Position numbers and translations under genes: made by a program. From contig DBWI01000036.1 of the NCBI GenBank assembly GCA_002308915.1, positions 1 to 9,976 on the forward strand: 9,976 nt of DNA, given 5' to 3'. Under the pieces are notes generated by a model, which ran no database searches, had not been told where the DNA came from, and saw nothing but the letters and a program-made list of their open reading frames with translations. The DNA is from Christensenella sp. UBA1242. Its GTDB lineage: Bacteria > Bacillota > Clostridia > Christensenellales > UBA1242. This document shows, one piece after another, positions 6,423 through 9,976 of the stretch (position 1 is its first letter; each line of letters opens with the position of its first letter).

Positions 6423-6451
6423 TGTATTTGTCGTATAACAAAAAAGATAAT
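6422..6451 (+). promoter_or_regulatory. Predicted promoter of the 6465 gene, with imperfect palindrome in the spacer
   Basis: TTGTAT (6422-6427) and GATAAT (6446-6451) are 18 bases apart. The spacer contains TTGTCGTATAACAA, which is palindromic in pattern (TTGTYRTAYRACAA). Transcription would begin near 6458, only about 7 bases before the ATG, and no Shine-Dalgarno sequence is visible. The message may thus be near-leaderless. Confidence 0.45.
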
Positions 6452-6464
6452 CATATACTACAAT

Positions 6465-7382
6465 ATGAAAAAAATACGCATTCTTTGTGATAAAACTTTT
6501 TTGCTTGATATTCAAGAAAAAAATTACTATGTAGACAATAACAACTTTTTGGAAATTGAAAGTTCTGAAAAAGTTATAGTAAAAGCATATCCACTTGAAC
6601 AAAGACAAAACTCTCTTCCTTTTTGCTTTGTTCTTGAAACACAAAAAAATAACATTGTTTGCAACTGTGGTAATGTAAAAGTGTATAACTTAAAAAACAG
6701 ATGCGATGTTTTTGTTGAACAGTTTTTGATACCAAGTCAAAATGTGGTTTATACAAATAGTTATATAATCAAAAACACAAGACATACTCTTGTTTGTTAT
6801 GACGACAGAATAAAGATATATTCAAATAGTGGAGAATATGTTTTTGCGTGTGAATGCAGTAGTGCAACAAGTGATTACTCCAATAACTATTTGAATGTTA
6901 TGTGCCAAAGTTCGTATGGCAAAAGTTATGTTAGATTTAACACCCAATCCAAAAAGTTTTTCAAGGTTTGTGGGGACAAAATTCAAATTGAAGATGACAC
7001 AATCACTACGCAATTTAACTCAAACAACTCTCTTAATCATATTATTATTGAAAAATATAAAAATGATGAAAACTTAACAAAATGTAGTCAAGAAATTTAT
7101 TCAAAAGAACAAATGACAACTTGCAAAGTACAACAAATTATACCCTACAAATTTTTGGAAGCACTAAGCCAAAAAGATTTTGACACGGCAAAAGAGTATT
7201 TAATAGATGACATTTTGAATAAATTATCTTTTGACAACATCTGTGAATATTTTGGTGATTTTGATAAAATTGAAGTTCTAAATTTGTCACCTATTGTTTA
7301 TACTTTGTATAACCAATATTGTGCGAAAGACTATAAATTTGATATTCAAAATGGCAAAATAACTGACATTGAAGAAGTTTAG
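6465..7382 (+). CDS. Cysteine-rich cytoplasmic protein of unknown function
   Basis: A 305-residue protein with no signal peptide or membrane segment. I do not recognise a family. Residues 1-200 are a series of short beta-prone stretches with Asn, Tyr and Ser turns ('RIKIYSNSGEYVFACE' at 115-130), somewhat like a small beta-propeller or sandwich. Residues 226-305 are more helical and resemble NTF2-like or DUF4878-type C-terminal domains ('FLEALSQKDFDTAKEYL', then 'EYFGDF'); this is a by-eye suggestion only. It has 14 cysteines (for example 54, 66, 68, 129, 131), many for an intracellular protein of this size but not in a clear zinc-finger pattern. The ATG at 6465 lacks a Shine-Dalgarno but closely follows a promoter. 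It is divergent from the SANT regulator, which may control it. Confidence 0.72.
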   Translation: MKKIRILCDKTFLLDIQEKNYYVDNNNFLEIESSEKVIVKAYPLEQRQNSLPFCFVLETQKNNIVCNCGNVKVYNLKNRCDVFVEQFLIPSQNVVYTNSYIIKNTRHTLVCYDDRIKIYSNSGEYVFACECSSATSDYSNNYLNVMCQSSYGKSYVRFNTQSKKFFKVCGDKIQIEDDTITTQFNSNNSLNHIIIEKYKNDENLTKCSQEIYSKEQMTTCKVQQIIPYKFLEALSQKDFDTAKEYLIDDILNKLSFDNICEYFGDFDKIEVLNLSPIVYTLYNQYCAKDYKFDIQNGKITDIEEV

Positions 7383-7406
7383 TATTCTATAGATTGTTAT
7401 AGAATA
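7383..7406. other. Perfect 9-bp hairpin immediately after the 6465 gene
   Basis: TATTCTATA (7383-7391) and TATAGAATA (7398-7406) pair perfectly around a six-base loop, one base past the stop codon. There is no T-run after it, so it is not a canonical terminator. It could protect the 3' end of the message or be a protein-binding palindrome. Confidence 0.5.
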
Positions 7407-7436
7407 GTAAATTTATGTATTTATGATTATATATAC

Positions 7437-7472
7437 CAACAACTATTTTGTTGTTGATTTTTTTGTTTTTTT
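7437..7472 (+). terminator. Rho-independent terminator of the 6465 gene
   Basis: CAACAAC (7437-7443) pairs with GTTGTTG (7450-7456) around the loop TATTTT, followed by a long T-rich tract broken by single bases (7458-7472). Its right arm is also the -35 region of the next promoter. Confidence 0.62.
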
Positions 7473-7482
7473 ATGCTATAAC
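7454..7482 (+). promoter_or_regulatory. Predicted extended -10 promoter of the XRE/RSH operon
   Basis: TTGATT (7454-7459) and TATAAC (7477-7482) are separated by 17 bases, with TG at 7474-7475 forming an extended -10. The leader is about 25 bases and contains AAGGAG. The -35 box begins inside the terminator stem of the preceding gene. Confidence 0.55.
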
Positions 7483-7500
7483 AAAGACACAATTCAATAA

Positions 7501-7506
7501 AAGGAG
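7501..7506 (+). promoter_or_regulatory. Ribosome binding site that fixes the XRE regulator start
   Basis: AAGGAG is seven bases upstream of the ATG at 7514. The frame is open back to 7448, but that longer reading would begin within the terminator/promoter region and place the -10 box and this site inside the gene. Confidence 0.8.
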
Positions 7507-7513
7507 AATTTTT

Positions 7514-8488
7514 ATGAAAGAATTTTTGTCTAATCTAAAATACTTGACCGATATGTACACACAAAAAGTAGTTGCAGAAAAGACAGGTTTTTCAACAAGC
7601 AGTATTGCTAATTATTTAAGTGGCAAAAGTCAACCGTCTGCTCTGTTTTTAATTCAACTCAAAAAAGCTTTTAAGATTGACATCGACCAATTTTTGACAA
7701 TACCACTCGACAAAGAAAGTTTTAATAACGAACACAAGCTTAACTATACAAGATTTTTTGGAAACTACATTGTGTACTATTACAATTCAAGTGCCTATAA
7801 AGGTAAAATTGGAAGTTATAACTATGAAATATTGACTTATGGTATTATTTCTGTTTGTGATGACATCGACTTTACTTCACCAAAAGGAATAAAAGTTAAT
7901 GGATTATTTATGCTTTCAAGAAAAGAAGCAGAAAACATTTTGCAAACACTTAACTCTTATGATGGCGATGTTGATAAAATTAATGATTTTTATGCACAAT
8001 ACTCAAACAGATATTGGGGAAACTTGACACAAAACGAAACACAACTATTTATTAGCTTAAAAAACAATAACGACAAATGCATGATTATTCTCAATAACCC
8101 ACCTTCAACAAAAAAATATCTTGGCGGACTTGGTACTGTTAATTCAATTTCTCGTGGCAGAGAACATGTGCCTTGCGTTCAATACATTTTGATTAGCCAA
8201 ACAGCACTTGCTATTGCAGATGGAGAAATTTATAACATGCTTAGTCTTGACCTTCCTGACATCAATATTAAAAACGAAGTCAATGACCTTGTTGAGTTAA
8301 TTAAAACACTTTATGTTTCTCAAACAGAAACTGGGCTTAATGAATATCAACAAAAGAGAATTATTGAAGACAGCATAACAAATATAATTTCCAGCCAAAT
8401 TGATGCAAATATGTTTAGGTTTGCCAAAGTAACAAATATGGAAGATGATAACTATTATAGATTATTAAAGGAAGCCAGCGATGACTGA
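7514..8488 (+). CDS. XRE-family transcriptional regulator with uncharacterised C-terminal domain
   Basis: A 324-residue protein. Residues about 15-60 form a Cro/C1-type helix-turn-helix ('QKVVAEKTGFSTSSIANYLS' with 'GKSQPSALFLIQLKKAF' following), so it should bind DNA, probably as a dimer. The remaining 250 residues are a single globular, beta-rich region starting 'RFFGNYIVYYYNSSAYKGK' (80-98) and containing a Gly-rich segment 'YLGGLGTVNSISRGREHVP' (202-220). I do not recognise this domain; its size and position suggest ligand sensing. No membrane segment is present. The gene is first in a two-gene operon and its stop overlaps the start of the RSH-like gene by 8 bases, implying translational coupling and a shared function. 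It is likely to regulate its own operon, although no clear operator palindrome is seen beside the promoter. Confidence 0.85.
   Translation: MKEFLSNLKYLTDMYTQKVVAEKTGFSTSSIANYLSGKSQPSALFLIQLKKAFKIDIDQFLTIPLDKESFNNEHKLNYTRFFGNYIVYYYNSSAYKGKIGSYNYEILTYGIISVCDDIDFTSPKGIKVNGLFMLSRKEAENILQTLNSYDGDVDKINDFYAQYSNRYWGNLTQNETQLFISLKNNNDKCMIILNNPPSTKKYLGGLGTVNSISRGREHVPCVQYILISQTALAIADGEIYNMLSLDLPDINIKNEVNDLVELIKTLYVSQTETGLNEYQQKRIIEDSITNIISSQIDANMFRFAKVTNMEDDNYYRLLKEASDD
8467..8474 (+). promoter_or_regulatory. Internal ribosome binding site for the RSH-like gene
   Basis: AAAGGAAG, inside the last codons of the XRE gene, lies six bases upstream of the ATG at 8481. The XRE stop TGA is at 8486-8488, so ribosomes ending the first gene terminate almost on top of the next start. 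Confidence 0.7.
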
Positions 8489-9944
8489 TTACCAAAAAAT
8501 ATTTGATGATATGGTTCAAAGGTTAAACCAAAAAAACAGCGAAGATATTGCAAATGTTATCAAAGCCTTTAATTACGCCAAAAAACTTCACGGTAATCAA
8601 TTTAGAAAAAGTGGCGAACCATACATCTTACATCCTGTTCAAGTTGCAGAAATATTAGAAAAACTAAATTTTAACACAGACGTTATTTCTGCTGCCTTAC
8701 TCCACGACACAGTTGAAGATTGTGGGGTTACAGTTAAGGAACTGGAACAATTATTCAACAAAAACATCTCCCAAATTGTTGATGCGGTAACCGCAATTGA
8801 ACAAGGCGACTTTAAACCAGATGCAGATGATATTTATGCAAACACAGATGACTTTTTGAAACTTGCAATGGAAGATAAAACATATCAAAAACTCATCACT
8901 ATTGGAAAATCAAACAAGTTTGGTTTTTATATTAAGTTTGCAGATAGATTAAACAACTTGCAAACAATAGCTCCTTTCCCTAGATACAAAAAAGAAGCAA
9001 AAATTCAAGAAACAAGAAAGTGGATTATTCCTCTTGCAAAACTACTTAAATCAAAATACTTTTATGACAACCTAAAAAATTTATGCTTTGTTGTTGAACA
9101 CGAAAACGAGCCAACATACTTTGAACTTTATAACACATATATTTCCAACTTAAAAGAATATATATACAACCTAAGACGAATTGTTGAAGTTGAAACAATA
9201 AACTACATTAAGTCTCTAAAACAAAACAATTCACTATTCAAAGTTATTGTTGAACCAAAAACAGAGCTTGAAGTATTTACCCAAATTTCAAAATATTACG
9301 ACATAACAAAACTTTCTTCAATTAAAGGAAGCAACTTTATTACAGTTCCAACTTACAACATATATATTGTTCTTAATGATGAACCAAAACAAAAAAACTC
9401 AGAACTACTTTATAGTTTAATAACAAACTCAAGTCTCTCAAATAACTTAACCGTAACAAATGTAAAAACAGATATATTTGATAATGTTAGTTTGATTGTT
9501 AAAGACAATATAAGAAACTTGATTGACATCAGTCTTATGTCTAAAAAACAATTTACAGAAATGCAAAACGGAACAATAAGCGGAACAGATATTGACTTTG
9601 TTGACGAAACTCTTGCAAGTGGAGTTGAAACAAACTACATCAATGTTTACACGCACACAAATGAAAGAATAACAATTCCTGCAAAAAGTACTGTTCTTGA
9701 CTTTGCATTCAAACTTCACAAAGACATTGGATTTAGTTGCAAGTTTGCATACATCAATGGTTCACCACAAAGAGCACCAATCTACACCAGATTGAACAAT
9801 GGCGACAAAATTGAAATTGTTTGTGAACTTGACGAAAATAACTTAAATAAAAACATTGCAGAATTAAGATGGCTTGCATATTGCAAAAATGAAAATACAC
9901 AAAGAATTTTAATTAAATATTTTGAAAAAAAATATAATAATTAA
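8481..9944 (+). CDS. RelA/SpoT-like protein: intact HD hydrolase, eroded synthetase, TGS domain
   Basis: A 487-residue RSH-family protein. Residues 25-195 are the HD domain that hydrolyses (p)ppGpp: R42-K-S-G-E-P-Y, H51, H75-D76, E79-D80 and D155-R-L-N-N159. Together these match the metal ligands and catalytic residues of the Rel hydrolase site. Residues about 385-448 are a TGS domain ('TVLDFAFKLHKDIGFSC', 'NNGDKIEIV'), followed by the usual helix ('ELRWLAYCKNENTQRILIKY'). Residues 210-380 hold the place of the synthetase, but its G-loop Arg/Lys, the metal-binding Asp strand, the YQSLH motif and the E-x-QIRT motif are not recognisable. Helical, zinc-finger and ACT domains are absent; full-length Rel proteins are about 700-750 residues. 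Predicted activity is therefore alarmone (or related nucleotide) hydrolysis only. It is coupled to the XRE regulator. Only 32 A/T-rich bases follow the stop. Confidence 0.88.
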   Translation: MTDYQKIFDDMVQRLNQKNSEDIANVIKAFNYAKKLHGNQFRKSGEPYILHPVQVAEILEKLNFNTDVISAALLHDTVEDCGVTVKELEQLFNKNISQIVDAVTAIEQGDFKPDADDIYANTDDFLKLAMEDKTYQKLITIGKSNKFGFYIKFADRLNNLQTIAPFPRYKKEAKIQETRKWIIPLAKLLKSKYFYDNLKNLCFVVEHENEPTYFELYNTYISNLKEYIYNLRRIVEVETINYIKSLKQNNSLFKVIVEPKTELEVFTQISKYYDITKLSSIKGSNFITVPTYNIYIVLNDEPKQKNSELLYSLITNSSLSNNLTVTNVKTDIFDNVSLIVKDNIRNLIDISLMSKKQFTEMQNGTISGTDIDFVDETLASGVETNYINVYTHTNERITIPAKSTVLDFAFKLHKDIGFSCKFAYINGSPQRAPIYTRLNNGDKIEIVCELDENNLNKNIAELRWLAYCKNENTQRILIKYFEKKYNN

Positions 9945-9976
9945 AAAAAATACTAAAAAAATATCAAAAAAATAAT

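Noticed and set aside
7448..7513. N-terminal extension of the XRE regulator (hydrophobic 22 residues)
   Set aside because: It would start inside the terminator, cover the -10 box and include the AAGGAG site; the ATG at 7514 with correctly spaced ribosome binding site is far better. The apparent hydrophobic stretch is translated T-rich intergenic DNA.
8690..9620. Bifunctional (p)ppGpp synthetase/hydrolase annotation
   Set aside because: Family membership is clear, but none of the synthetase motifs can be found between the HD and TGS domains, so a synthetase activity is not claimed.
9945..9976. Terminator after the RSH-like gene
   Set aside because: Only A-rich sequence without an inverted repeat is present before the window ends; a terminator may lie beyond it.

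Overview
The window comes from a strongly AT-rich bacterium that reads as an uncultured low-GC Bacillota (clostridial lineage). The grounds are the A/T-biased codons, AGGAG-type ribosome binding sites, short TTGnnn-N17-TAnAAT promoters, a Gram-positive style lipoprotein signal, a ComEC homologue, and an RsfA-like SANT/Myb regulator of the kind typical of Firmicutes. Both TAA and TGA act as stops, so the standard bacterial code applies. Species-level placement is not possible from the sequence alone.

Layout. Positions 1-549 (minus) hold the N-terminal 183 codons of a ComEC-like DNA-uptake channel, cut by the window edge and carrying its own promoter. Positions 550-809 are intergenic and contain a conspicuous GC-rich, repeat-like block with a 16-bp perfect terminal inverted repeat (687-702 / 801-816) and nested hairpins; its right arm includes the stop codon of the next gene. 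Positions 810-2471 (minus) encode glutaminyl-tRNA synthetase. A divergent promoter region (2493-2596) separates it from a small two-helix membrane protein with a C-terminal zinc ribbon (2611-3189, plus). A shared bidirectional terminator lies at 3213-3246. A lipoprotein (3265-3951) and tilS (4057-5385) follow on the minus strand. Next come a SANT/Myb-like regulator (5553-6365, minus) and a divergent gene of unknown function (6465-7382, plus), with a perfect 11-bp inverted repeat between them. After a terminator that overlaps the next promoter, the right end is a two-gene plus-strand operon: an XRE-type regulator with an uncharacterised C-terminal domain (7514-8488), overlapping by 8 bases a RelA/SpoT-like protein (8481-9944).

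How the genes relate. Most are housekeeping translation and tRNA genes (glnS, tilS) mixed with small regulatory or envelope genes, each with its own promoter; there is no long operon. The most unusual unit is the XRE/RSH pair. The RSH-like protein keeps every visible catalytic residue of the (p)ppGpp-hydrolase HD domain and has a TGS domain, but the synthetase domain between them is eroded beyond recognition of its motifs. It is therefore predicted to be hydrolase-only and translationally coupled to a DNA-binding regulator. No mobile-element genes, CRISPR arrays, rRNAs or tRNAs are visible.
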